Origin: Arenicola marina
Lineage: Eukaryota > Annelida > Polychaeta > Arenicolidae
Reading direction: 5' to 3'
DNA length: 64,000 nt
Assembly: GCA_964019135.1 (NCBI GenBank)
Contig: OZ025265.1
Span: forward strand, 1,054,001 to 1,118,000
A model generated the notes under the pieces. That model saw only the letters and a list, made by a program, of their open reading frames with translations. It searched no databases and had not been told where the DNA came from. Shown here in pieces: positions 53,101 through 61,984 of the stretch. A program made the position numbers and the translations under genes. Each line of letters begins with the position of its first letter. The stretch's first letter is position 1.

Positions 53101-56020
53101 CGATGATGATGATGGTGATGGCGGTGATGGTGATGGCGGTGATGATGATGATGGCGGTGATGATGGTGATGGCGGTGATGGTGATGATAGCGGTGATGAT
53201 GGTGATGGCGGTGATGATGGTGATAGCGATGATGGTGATGGCGATGATAGCGGTGATGATGGTGATGGCGGTGATGATGGTGATGGCGGTGATGGTGATG
53301 ATGGTGATGATAGCGGTGATGATGGTGATAGCGGTGATGATGGTGATGGCGGTGATGATGGTGATGGCGGTGATGGTGATGATGGTGATGATAGCGGTGA
53401 TGATGGTGATAGCGGTGATGATGGTGATAGCGGTGATGATGGTGATGGCGGTGATGGTGATGATGGTGATGGTGATGATAGCGGTGATGATGGTGATGGC
53501 GGTGATGATGGTGATGGCGGTGATGATGGTGATGGCGATGATGGTGATGGTGATGATAGCGGTGATGATGGTGATGGCGGTGATGGTGATGGCGGTGATG
53601 GCGATGATGGTGATGGCGATGATGGTGATGGCGATGGTGATGATGGTGATAGCGATGGTGATGATGGTGATGGCGATGATGGTGATGGAGATGATGGTGA
53701 TGGCGGTGATGGTGATGGCGGTGATGATGGTGATGGCGATGATGATGGTGATGGCGGTGATGGCGATGGAGATGATGGTGATGGCGGTGATGGTGAAAGC
53801 GATGATGGTGATGGTGGTGGTGATGATGGTGATGGCGGTGATGGTGATAGCGATGATGGTGATGATGATGGCGGTGATGATGGTGATAGCGATGATGGTG
53901 ATGGTGATGATGGTGATGGCGGTGATGATGGTGATGGCGGTGATAGCGATGATGGTGATGGTGATGGCGGTGATGATGGTGATGGCGGTGATGATGGTGA
54001 TGGCGGTGATGATGGTGATGGCGGTGATGATGGTGATGGCGGTGATGATGGTGATAGCGATGATGGTGATGGTGATGGCGGTGATGATGGTGATGGCGGT
54101 GATGGTGATGGCGGTGATGATGGTGATGGCGGTGATGATGGTGATGGCGGTGATGATGGTGATGGCGATGATGATGGCGATAGCGATGATGGTGATGGTG
54201 ATGATGATGGCGGTGATGATGGTGATGGTGATGATGGCGATGGCGATGATGGCGATGGTGATGATAGCGGTGATGATGGTGATGGTGGCGATGATGGTGA
54301 TGGTGATGATGGTGATGGTGATGATAGCGATGGTGATGGCTATGGGGATGGTGATGATGGTGATGGCTATGGTGATGATGGTGATGGCGGTGATAGCGAT
54401 GATGTTGATGGCTGGGCACACTAACCAATCGCGTTTCGATCCAGTTCTGGTTGTCGTAGGGCAGAGTGCCATCGAAGTCGGCTGTGAGCTGTGACAGGTG
54501 GACCAGCTTGTGCAGACTGTCCACCGATATCAAGTTCGTCTGAAGCGAGGCAATGACACCATTAGTCTCCCACTGCCATACGTCATCACAGTCCATTATA
54601 AAGAGGGTGACACCATTAGTCTCCCACTGCCATACGTCATCACAGTCCATTATAAAGAGGGTGACAAGATTCAAGATTAATTTACTTGACTAAGTACGAC
54701 GTAAATACAAACGAGAAGTGAAACAAATAGTGGACTTGGCCGGGAGACTCCAGCTAAGACCTTAAAGGTCGCTGGCGCTAGAGCCACCCAACATTGTGAT
54801 TTTTAGAGTTATACAGTGACATGGTGGCTACAGCATGTCATCAAACGTCAAACCGTATGGTGGCTCTAGCGCCATCCTAAGCCACCAAAGGCCACTTTTA
54901 AAGATGCTCCAGTAGCACACTAATATGCCTTCAATAATCTACTATAAATGTCACTAGAGTGAGCTCGTCTCCCAAGTAAATATTAAGGACGCTTTAACCA
55001 TTTTTTGGTCATATCGCGTCAATGGGAGAACGAAGGGTGAGCCGGAGCCATGTCCCCGGGGGTAACCCCCTACTCTTTGCGAAGAAAGACATGGGATCTT
55101 TATCCTGCGACCACACAGACCTGGCCACAGCGGGGCGCGAACCATCGATCCACTTGCCGTTAGGTTCTCAGGTAGCCAGAGCACGCTATGCGAGCGCTCC
55201 AACCCAATGAGCTACCGGGGCGGCCCCTTCGTTCAGGTGGGAGGGACTTACCTCAAACTTGTATTTGGCACTCCCGAGACTAGTTTTCTGCTTCTCCCAG
55301 AACTTTTCTGGCTTAATTATAAAGGCGACGTGTACTTTGTGAGGAAAGCATTCCTGCGAGAGAGCAAAGAACGGGAAAATAGTATTGTGAAATGTATACA
55401 ACACGAAACATAAATCCTGGTAAATCAAATAACCATAATCAGAGAATTCCAGTGACTGCACCATGAAATAGCGCAGAGATCATAGATATTTAAGACTATG
55501 TCGCTGTTGGAACCTCACACAAATAAATGACATCGACAAGAACGTTATATATACATGAAATCTAGCGACAAGAATAGCTGTTGTTTGAATAGCTGCAAGA
55601 GTTCCAATAACGCACTACATACAGGAGGCAGCTTATTTGTTGCATTGAAAAAAACCAGTATACTATGATCATAGTGCCGGTATCTAAAGCGCATTTCGAT
55701 ATAGATAGATAGTTTATTGGTAACTTCGGGCACCAGGCCCATCGTACAAATACAAAAAATAACATGTCAACGACTGAAATGTCCAAAATTCATATTGCAG
55801 CTTTTATGAAATTTGTTATTAAATTTCAGATTATATGCTGTAGCGAGGCATTGGCTGAGGTATCACATAACTCATTTAGAGCTCAGTGCCACTGACTCAC
55901 TATAAATGCATATATTTGCTGTAACTCACCTGTAATACTTTGAGTATAGGTTTGACGTTATGCCACGTGGCTCCCCGCATGTCAATTATCACAGTAAACC
56001 CGAGTTCCCGTACATCTTCA
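41032..56020 (-). CDS. TRIO: TRIO/kalirin-family Rho guanine exchange factor, SEC14 and spectrin-repeat exons (partial gene)
   Basis: TRIO and kalirin are large cytoplasmic RhoGEFs in axon guidance and actin control. They have an N-terminal SEC14/CRAL-TRIO domain, spectrin repeats and two DH-PH units. Eleven exons (about 505 codons) lie in order on the minus strand and join in phase. They cover the SEC14 core (FTVIIDMRG, HVAFIIKPEKFW) and then spectrin repeats (LWHVQKVKLEQCFQLRLFEQ, AQRLCDAGHYA, KVKLHQRLGLRLFQQDVKQ, VIDWLDNHGDVFL, VGKSLQKAKALQKNQEHFE). Each aligns without gaps in order to human TRIO. The DH, PH, SH3 and kinase parts are not in the window. All introns are GT-AG, and nine of ten carry tandem duplications or arrays. 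Invertebrates usually have one Trio gene; the symbol is used in that sense. Confidence 0.93.
41155..43335. repeat. 15-bp minisatellite filling a TRIO intron
   Basis: About 145 units of TAATACAGGACTCGT with variants (CACGAACTCGT, CAGGGCTGGT) start at the acceptor of the 41154 exon. On the sense strand each unit reads ACGAGTCCTGTATTA, so the pyrimidine tract TCCTGT is repeated. Higher-order blocks recur, for example around 42060, 42420, 42780 and 43190. Confidence 0.95.
43399..43500 (-). CDS. TRIO: TRIO exon: spectrin repeat
   Basis: Acceptor GCCTCCTAG, donor GTGAGAGG. It encodes VFAHHRQLDQVWHKGKVKLH and QRLGLRLFQQDVKQ, matching VLHHQRQLENIWQHRKVRLH of TRIO. Confidence 0.95.
43845..44190. repeat. 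24-bp array of GTCACGTGAC palindromes in a TRIO intron
   Basis: About twelve units of the GTCACGTGACATGATCCTGA / GGTG type begin about 10 bp beyond the donor of the 44200 exon. GTCACGTGAC is the consensus CLEAR/E-box palindrome bound by TFEB/MITF and USF. Confidence 0.88.
44200..44328 (-). CDS. TRIO: TRIO exon: spectrin linker
   Basis: Acceptor GGTTACAG, donor GTCAGC. It encodes LCSDGKALLDTLQTPVSSGS and ADYSEGASHVLDVVHE, matching QDGKSLLDKLQRPLTPGSS and YSKAVHHVLDVIHE. The coding frame has no ATG of its own. Confidence 0.93.
44740..45850. repeat. 11-bp minisatellite in a TRIO intron
   Basis: Roughly 100 units of GAGGCTGACGA / GAGGTTGACGA run up to about 10 bp from the donor of the 45862 exon. 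The sense strand is pyrimidine-rich. Confidence 0.93.
45862..45993 (-). CDS. TRIO: TRIO exon: spectrin repeat
   Basis: Acceptor GTCTTCCAG, donor GTGAGTC. It encodes YLEETPNWKAVCDALEVPDN and DLEEAISHHQTLIENVTQ, like LQDLEDAIHHHQGIYEHIT of TRIO. The acceptor with its first bases (CAGTACCTG) is repeated in the upstream intron. Confidence 0.95.
45994..46245. repeat. Repeat containing the 3' splice site of the 45862-45993 exon
   Basis: About six units of ~40-46 bp on the sense strand read CACGTGGTCTTxCAGTACCTG. They include the acceptor AG and the first six exon bases (TACCTG). Confidence 0.88.
46258..46360 (-). repeat. TRIO: Partial duplication of a TRIO exon end with its donor
   Basis: Bases 46272-46320 repeat the last 49 nt of the exon at 46375, and the donor GTAAGTACG is also copied, at a 103-bp offset. 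Using the second donor would read into a stop after the first. Confidence 0.92.
46375..46566 (-). CDS. TRIO: TRIO exon: spectrin repeat
   Basis: Acceptor GATCCAG, donor GTAAGTACG. It contains ISRILTVAQRLCDAGHYA and WRTFATALEDRNTVLAL, as in TRIO (AAALDERSTLLDMS). The last 49 nt with the donor are duplicated 103 bp further on. Confidence 0.97.
46645..47110 (-). mobile_element. SINE fragments, family C
   Basis: Two pieces start with TTTTAGGCCACTTTTGTGCA (46651, 47016). The second contains a tRNA-like B box on minus (GGGTTCGAACCCAG). A related piece lies at 31476-31640. They occupy most of this TRIO intron. Confidence 0.5.
47240..47362 (-). CDS. TRIO: TRIO exon: spectrin repeat
   Basis: Acceptor TTCCACAG, donor GTAAGTCC. 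MFEWISHNRELFLVNYTEIG is close to TRIO MFDWITHNKGLFLNSYTEIG. The exon ends HSQFTINSM. Both ends are phase 0. Confidence 0.97.
47590..48060. repeat. 15-bp array with AGGTCA half-sites in a TRIO intron
   Basis: GTGAACCAGAGGTCACA and variants recur about thirty times. AGGTCA is the nuclear-receptor half-site. The array degenerates into purine-rich sequence towards the exon at 48310. Confidence 0.85.
48310..48491 (-). CDS. TRIO: TRIO exon: spectrin repeat
   Basis: Acceptor CCCTCACAG, donor GTGACTG. It encodes VTQTLDRLHMSRTHLNQLWH and VQKVKLEQCFQLRLFEQDVE. It matches the TRIO segment LDRLHSTRQHLHQMWHVRK and its conserved EQDxE end. Confidence 0.97.
49009..50487. repeat. 28-bp array containing a TRIO 5' splice site
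   Basis: About 52 units on the sense strand read ACGCGGCATAAACACG then GTGAGGTTTATC. The first unit is the real exon end and donor at 50472. A block of 24 units is itself duplicated (features at 49297 recur at 49969, 672 bp away). Confidence 0.95.
50472..50700 (-). CDS. TRIO: TRIO exon: first spectrin repeat
   Basis: Acceptor GGATTCAG, donor GTGAGG. It encodes ILEEFIWKSHDLLVKMDQIH, then IMIEDHNNLKRRIQRAPVEL and GQKILQRI. The trailing G joins GG of the next exon. The last 16 nt and the donor are repeated some 52 times downstream. Reading past the first donor meets a stop, so that copy must be used. Confidence 0.95.
51012..54413. repeat. GATGGTGATGGCGGT array, 3.4 kb, in a TRIO intron
   Basis: This trinucleotide-based array of GAT/GGT/GGC/AGC codon-sized words is open in several frames on both strands because all periods are multiples of three. 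It lies between the exons at 54426 and 50700, and nothing in it matches a protein family. Confidence 0.95.
54426..54539 (-). CDS. TRIO: TRIO exon: end of SEC14 domain
   Basis: Acceptor CGCTTCAG, donor GTTAGTG. It encodes LHKLVHLSQLTADFDGTLPY and NWIETRL, as in TRIO (LTKVVDPSQLTPEFDGCLEY). The donor lies about 12 bp from the 3.4-kb GATGGTGAT array. Confidence 0.95.
54554..54666 (-). repeat. 54-bp tandem duplication at a TRIO branch-point region
   Basis: Two copies containing, on the sense strand, GACTAATGGTGTCA (a branch-point-like CTAAT) lie just upstream of the acceptor of the 54539 exon. Confidence 0.8.
54983..55226 (-). mobile_element. tRNA-derived SINE, family A copy 5 in a TRIO intron
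   Basis: It has the same body and pol III boxes. Its head ends about 25 bp downstream of the donor of the 55252-55353 exon. It has the same orientation as the TRIO gene. Confidence 0.8.
55252..55353 (-). CDS. TRIO: TRIO exon: SEC14 domain
   Basis: Acceptor CTCTCGCAG, donor GTAAGTCCC. It encodes ECFPHKVHVAFIIKPEKFWE and KQKTSLGSAKYKFE. Human TRIO has ESFPCCIHVALIIKPDNFWQ. A SINE ends about 25 bp beyond the donor. Confidence 0.97.
55930..56020 (-). CDS. TRIO: TRIO exon: SEC14 core strand
   Basis: Acceptor CTGTTACAG, donor GTGAGTT. It encodes EDVRELGFTVIIDMRGATWH and NVKPILKVLQ after a split Ser codon, matching SEEVCKRGFTVIVDMRG of TRIO. The acceptor and first 40 nt of this exon are the unit of the 60-bp array immediately upstream, so several acceptors identical or nearly so compete. 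Confidence 0.95.
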
Positions 56021-57680
56021 CTGTAACAGAGAAAACACCCGTCAATTATCACGGTAAACCCGAGTTCCCGTACATCTTCGCTGTAACAGAAAAAACACTC
56101 GTCAATTATCACAGTAAACCCGAGTTCCCGTACATCTTCACTGTAACAGAGAAAACACCCGTCAATTATCACAGTAAACCCGAGTTCCCGTACATCTTCA
56201 CTGTAACAGAAAAAACACTCGTCAATTATCACAGTAAACCCGAGGTCCCGTACATCTTCACTGTAACAGAGAAAAAACTCGTCAATTATCACAGTAAACC
56301 CGAGTTCCCGTACATCTTCACTGTAACAGAAAAAACACTCGTCAATTATCACAGTAAACCCGAGTTCCCGTACATCTTCACTGTAACAGAAAAAACACTC
56401 GTCAATTATCACAGTAAACCCGAGTTCCCGTACATCTTCACTGTAACAGAGAAAACACCCGTCAATTATCACAGTAAACCCGAGTTCCCGTACATCTTCA
56501 CTGTAATAGAGAGAAAACACCCGTCAATTATCACAGTAAACCCGAGTTCCCGTACATCTTCACTGTAACAGAGAAAACACTCGTCAATTATCACACTAAA
56601 CCCGATCTCCCGTACATCTTCACTGTAACAGAAAAAACACTCGTCAATTATCACAGTAAACCCGAGTTCCCGTACATCTTCACTGTAACATAGAAAAAAA
56701 CATTCGTCAATTATCACAGTAACCCGAGTTCCCGCACATCTTCACTGTAACAGAGAAAACACTCGTCAATTATCACGGTAAACCCGAGTTCCCGTACATC
56801 TTCACTGTAACAGAAAACACTCGTCAATTATCACGGTAAACCCGAGTTCCCGTACATCTTCACTGTAACAGAGAAAACACTCGTCAATTATCACAGTAAA
56901 CCCGAGTTCCCGTACATCTTCACTGTAACAGAGAAAACACTCGTCAATTATCACGGTAAACCCGAGTTCCCGTACATCTTCACTGTAACAGAGAAAACAC
57001 TCGTCAATTATCACGGTAAACCCGAGTTCCCGTACATCTTCACTGTAACAGAGAAAACACTCGTCAATTATCACAGTAAACCCGAGTTCCCGTACATCTT
57101 CACTGTAACAGAGAAAACACTCGTCAATTATCACAGTAAACCCGAGTTCCCGTACATCTTCACTGTAACAGAGAAAACACTCGTCAATTATCACGGTAAA
57201 CCCGAGTTCCCGTACATCTTCACTGTAACAGAGAAAACACTCGTCAATTATCACGGTAAACCCGAGTTCCCGTACATCTTCACTGTAACAGAGAAAACAC
57301 TCGTCAATTATCACAGTAAACCCGAGTTCCCGTACATCTTCACTGTAACAGAGAAAACACTCGTCAATTATCACGGTAAACCCGAGTTCCCGTACATCTT
57401 CACTGTAACAGAGAAAACACTCGTCAATTATTACAGTAAACCCGAGTTCCCGTACATCTTCACTGTAACAGAGAAAACACTCGTCAATTATCACAGTAAA
57501 CCCGAGTTCCCGTACATCTTCACTGTAACAGAGAAAACACTCGTCAATTATCACGGTAAACCCGAGTTCCCGTACATCTTCACTGTAACAGAGAAAACAC
57601 TCGTCAATTATCACGGTAAACCCGAGTTCCCGTACATCTTCACTGTAACAGAGAGAAAACACTCGTCAATTATCACAGTA
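55975..57680 (-). repeat. 60-bp array containing the SEC14 exon's 3' splice site
   Basis: About 28 units consist of 20 bases of pyrimidine tract and acceptor (GAGTGTTTTCTCTGTTACAG) plus 40 nt of coding sequence (peptide EDVRELGFTVIID). The unit closest to the gene is the real exon. Because 60 is divisible by three, neighbouring units stay in frame. Confidence 0.96.
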
Positions 57681-57769
57681 ACGTTTTATGCCGTTTTGAG
57701 GGCTACAAACTAGGCCGGAAACCTTTCGGGCGATGAAGCATGAATAGATGAACCTTGCTCTAGATTAGT

Positions 57770-57840
57770 TGTCTGGGCCAGGATTCGAACCCAGCACCTA
57801 TTGGTCTGCAGTCTAGCAGCATACAAATAAACACATACGG
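57770..57840 (-). mobile_element. tRNA-like SINE fragment
   Basis: A minus-strand B box (GGGTTCGAATCCTGG) lies next to tRNA-like sequence, just beyond the 60-bp array. No complete element was seen. Confidence 0.4.
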
Positions 57841-57899
57841 TGCAATAAAACACGCATGTTGTCAACGACTTTTTACCCCCAGAACCTTGCATCTCGTGT

Positions 57900-59800
57900 G
57901 GGAAAGTTTCCTTCTGTGTACTACGCTATCCGAATTCCCACAGGACTCCCTGTTGTCTAGTTTTAACATATTTTTATTACGCAATTGAAAAGCCAGCATT
58001 GCCTTTACAAATTCATTTGCTCAACATTATAATCAGATATAAGCATGTATAGAATCATCTCTCGTAACTCGACACATAGAAGAACAAAAATGAAACTGTT
58101 TTGCCTTGCAACATAAAGATAAAATTGCTACAGCATACATTTCTCGTAAGAGACACTGGTAATGTTGTCATATAACTTTGTAAAAGTCATTGTAGCCATG
58201 GAATGAGCAGTATTACGTACTGAAGTCGTTCCAAGGAGCGCCCCCATCCAAAGTACGCAATGTGGCACCATTTGTAACTGGTTCCACACCACCCAGCCAC
58301 AGGCCTTGCCCAGCAGCCTCAAGTACTAGTTCCCAGGCTCATTGCGCAAAAATCTGCTCTGTCTCCTTCCCCTTCGCGTCTCCACCGACCGTCCCATTGC
58401 GTAAACTTTCCCTGGCTCTTGATCCCCCCCCCCACCTCTCTCCAAGCCAATTCCACTCCTACACCCCCCATCCACATCCTCCCCACACCCCGAAGTCAAC
58501 ACCTCCCCCCCCACCCCCCCAATCACATCTCCACCGCCACCCCAGCAAACACCGCAATTGCCACGCTCACAACCAGCATCCCTACATAAGCCCCACCCAC
58601 CCACCCACCGCCACCGCTATTAACAAGACAACCAACCCCCCATCCTACCCTCCCACCCCCACACCCCTGCCCGCCAAGCTCGACACTTGAGAAATCAATG
58701 AGGTTAATTGGATAGCAAACAGGCAAGGAGCTCGGGTCATGTCCGATTCCTCTTTTTCCGGGTGCCAAGCCGTGGGAGAAACACAAGCCAGGGTGAGTCA
58801 GAGGGAAGGGGAACATAACCCCGCTCCTATCCTTATCCCCCCCTCCCCCTTCCTCCGCTTCATCTCCCCTTCCCTTCCCCTTCCACTACCCCACCCCCTC
58901 TCCCCCTGCCCTCCTTCCCCTCCCTCCCTTCCCCCTCCCCCCCCCCTCCGCCCACCCCCCCCCCCTCTCCATCGCCCACTTCCACTCCCGAATTGGCTGT
59001 CTATTTACTATATTTGCTTAGCGCTGGTTGATTACACACAAGGTGTTCCCACTTGCGGAGGCTCCAGGTGTCGGTCATTCCAGGACATAAGGAGCCATGT
59101 CCGGGGGTAGTTACCTCTCAATGTTGCCACCCCTGATGCCACCCGAACTTTCGGTGGTGGCGATGACGACGGTGGTGATGGTGGTGTTGGTGATGGTAGT
59201 AGTGGTGATGGCAATGGTGAAGGTGGTGATGGTAATAGTGGTGATGGTCATGGTGATAGTGGTGATGGCGATGGTGATGAAAATAGTTGTGATGGTGTCA
59301 CACTTCGTCCCACTGCACGCCGTGCCGCCCTTTTTATCCAATAGCGCCTCCTAGACTCCAACCCCCCTACGCCAACCACCCCCCCCCCTCCACTCACCCC
59401 CTCCCTCCCACCCATCATCTAACTCCGAGACGACGCCCTCTGTTCACCATTACCCGTTCTCTTCATAAATTAATTTTTGAGACACCAAAAAAAAAACACC
59501 TCCAAAAACCTCATAAAATGTATCGAGACTGGTTTGATAGCGGTCTGCGTCCGTATGGAGGCCGACGGGGCGGGAGATCGCATCCAGATACCACTCGCTG
59601 CCGTCTCGTCCGGGGAGGTAGGGGGAGGGGGTGCGGGCGGGAGGGGGGGGGGGGGTGAGGGAGGGGGGTGAGGGGGGTGAGGGGGGTGAACAGGGGTAAT
59701 GGATCCCCGGCCCATCCCCCGATATGCCCTGGGTCTGACGGAGCCGCCGGCACAACTTAAGTATCCGAACACCTGGGTACATTATCAGCTCGCCTTGTAA
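57900..59800. other. Low-complexity interval, no gene supported
   Basis: C-rich tracts (58430-58680, 58830-58980), a short GGTGATGGT array (59155-59285) and G-rich tracts (59610-59690). A short open stretch at 59520-59620 has no recognisable family and no acceptor. Confidence 0.5.
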
Positions 59801-59819
59801 TCATTAGTCTTGAGAGGCT

Positions 59820-60549
59820 GGGGACTGGCGCTCCCTTGGGCTGGCACGGGGGACTCCCTTGGGCTGGCACGGGGGACTTCCTTGGGCTGGCACGGGGGAC
59901 TTCCTTAGGCTGGCACGGGGGACTCCCTTGGGCTGGCACGGGGGACTTCCTTGGGCTGGCACGGGGGACTCCCTTGGGCTGGCACGGGGGACTCCCTTGG
60001 GCTGGCACGGGGGACTCCCTTGGGCTGGCACGGGGGGACTCCCTTGGGCTGGCACGGGGGACTCCCTTGGGCTGGCACGGGGGACTCCCTTGGGCTGGCA
60101 CGGGGGACTCCCTTGGGCTGGCACGGAGGACTCCCTTGGGCTGGCACGGGGGACTCCCTTGGGCTGGCACGGGGGACTCCCTTGGGCTGGCACGGGGGAC
60201 TCCCTTGGTCTGGCACGGGGGACTCCCTTGGGCTGGCACGGGGGACTCCCTTGGTCTGGCACGGGGGACTCCCTTGGGCTGGCACGGGGGACTCCCTTGG
60301 GCTGGCACGGGGGACTTCCTTAGGCTGGCACGGGGGACTCCCTTGGTCTGGCACGGGGGACTCCCTTGGGCTGGCACGGGGGACTCCCTTGGGCTGGCAC
60401 GGGGGACTCCCTTGGGCTGGCACGGGGGACTCCCTTGGGCTGGCACGGAGGACTCCCTTGGGCTGGCACGGGGGACTCCCTTGGGCTGGCACGGGGGACT
60501 TCCTTAGGCTGGCACGGGGGACTTCCTTAGGCTGGCACGGGGGACTCCC
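59820..60549. repeat. 23-bp minisatellite running into a gap
   Basis: About 31 units of CTTGGGCTGGCACGGGGGAC with TCC. The array is cut by the N run at 60550, so its true length is unknown. Confidence 0.95.
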
Positions 60550-60749
60550 NNNNNNNNNNNNNNNNNNNNNNNNNNNNNNNNNNNNNNNNNNNNNNNNNNN
60601 NNNNNNNNNNNNNNNNNNNNNNNNNNNNNNNNNNNNNNNNNNNNNNNNNNNNNNNNNNNNNNNNNNNNNNNNNNNNNNNNNNNNNNNNNNNNNNNNNNNN
60701 NNNNNNNNNNNNNNNNNNNNNNNNNNNNNNNNNNNNNNNNNNNNNNNNN
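60550..60749. other. Assembly gap, 200 N
   Basis: Exactly 200 N, inside or at the edge of the 23-bp array. Probably a placeholder. Confidence 0.98.
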
Positions 60750-60839
60750 CATGGTTATTGGTTATCAAATAGAAAGGTCAATGGTACACGCTCCCGCCGT
60801 GACATCATATTAGTACATCTAGTACAAACATGGTCACTA

Positions 60840-61690
60840 GTGGCCACGTGCCCAGACCACCAGTGACCGTGAGTGTTCAGGTTGGGGGAGGGGGAGCGGG
60901 GAGTGAGCGATGGTAGTTCGCTGTCAGACCCGGCCCAACCCTACCCCACCCCCTACATGGGCACGGCCGGAGACTGAGGAGCGGGAAGGATTTGGGGGAG
61001 GGGGGGGGGTCAAGATGTTTTTGATTACGCCAGCTGGTAGGGCGGCAGGACAGTGATGGCTGTGGCGGGGGGAGGGGGGGGGGGTGTGATGGTGAGGTGA
61101 TGGTTGAGGTGGTAGAACTGGTTCTATTTTGAACGACGACGTGGAAGAGGTAAGGTCCTTTTAGGGTCACTTGGGGGAAGTGGGAGGGGGGCGTTATTAT
61201 TTCATAGTGCATCGCATTTATGGCTCCGTGGACGGGTTTGTGTGACTGAGAAGAAGGGTGTGGTTTGTTACGAGGCGGCGATTGGGGGTGGAGGATGGGG
61301 TTGGGTGTCTGGGGGTGGGTTTGTGGGAAGGGGGGTGGGACGGAATGGTCATGGACGTCTGGGGGGCGGGGGGGGGGGGGCGTTGTGGGTAGGGTGTGGT
61401 TTGCTACGGAGCTGGGTGTCTGGGGTTGGTGGGGGAAAGATGTTTTTCAGAACGAAGGGTAAGGGGTGCCGTCAGTGTTGAGGTGGCGGAGGCTAGTGGG
61501 GCACGTGTCGACGGGGCGGTTGGGGGTGGGGGGGGCGGGGGGCGGTAGGGGGTACGGCGGGGCGGCCCGACCACTGGCCATTATGCCCGTTACGAGTTAA
61601 ATTACGAGAGAAACTCGTGGGAGGGGGGGGGGGGGGCGTTGTCAATGGCTAGCGTACTCGCCGGCAACCCAACCGGTTGCGGCTTCAAAC
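60840..61690. other. G-rich tracts without a gene
   Basis: Long G runs and GGTGTGG words on the plus strand. Open frames here are short and low complexity. Confidence 0.5.
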
Positions 61691-61699
61691 CCCCACGTG

Positions 61700-61800
61700 G
61701 GGACGGGGGGCTGCCCCGTTAACCCAGTGGCATGGTATGGATCATGGCAGATCAGCAGGTCGTGGGTTCGCGCCCGGACGCCAGAATAATGTGGCCTCAA
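61700..61800 (+). mobile_element. tRNA-like SINE head fragment
   Basis: TAACCCAGTGGCATGG followed by GTGGGTTCGCGCCC resembles A and B boxes. Its flanks are G-rich low complexity. Confidence 0.4.
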
Positions 61801-61984
61801 ATACTAGTCCGTAATCACTGAAACTCCCCAACAAGGTGACCACGTGTTTGACAATCATATGGCCTGTTTCTGACCCGAATAACTCTCCATTTATTTAAGC
61901 ATCGGGAATATTTATTGTGGCTGGAGGAAGGTGGTGGTAGGCCCCGCACTGATGTTGGTCATAATGACGGTGGTGGTAATGGTG

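Noticed and set aside
50915-54674. Open frames of 1160-1234 codons on both strands
   Set aside because: They are low-complexity translations of a trinucleotide array inside a TRIO intron, with no domain. Only the ends overlap real exons.
56802-57662. 286-codon repeat protein
   Set aside because: It is the tandem array of exon start plus intron end, not a separate gene. It matters only as possible alternative acceptors of TRIO.
59520-59620. Minus-strand GRDGSEWYLD as the missing TRIO exon (GRDKRGGPIL)
   Set aside because: Only GRD matches, the strongly conserved remainder does not, and there is no acceptor.
59757-60772. Several 150-287-codon frames in the 23-bp array
   Set aside because: The unit is not a multiple of three, so the same peptides appear in all frames. 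Some frames run through N.
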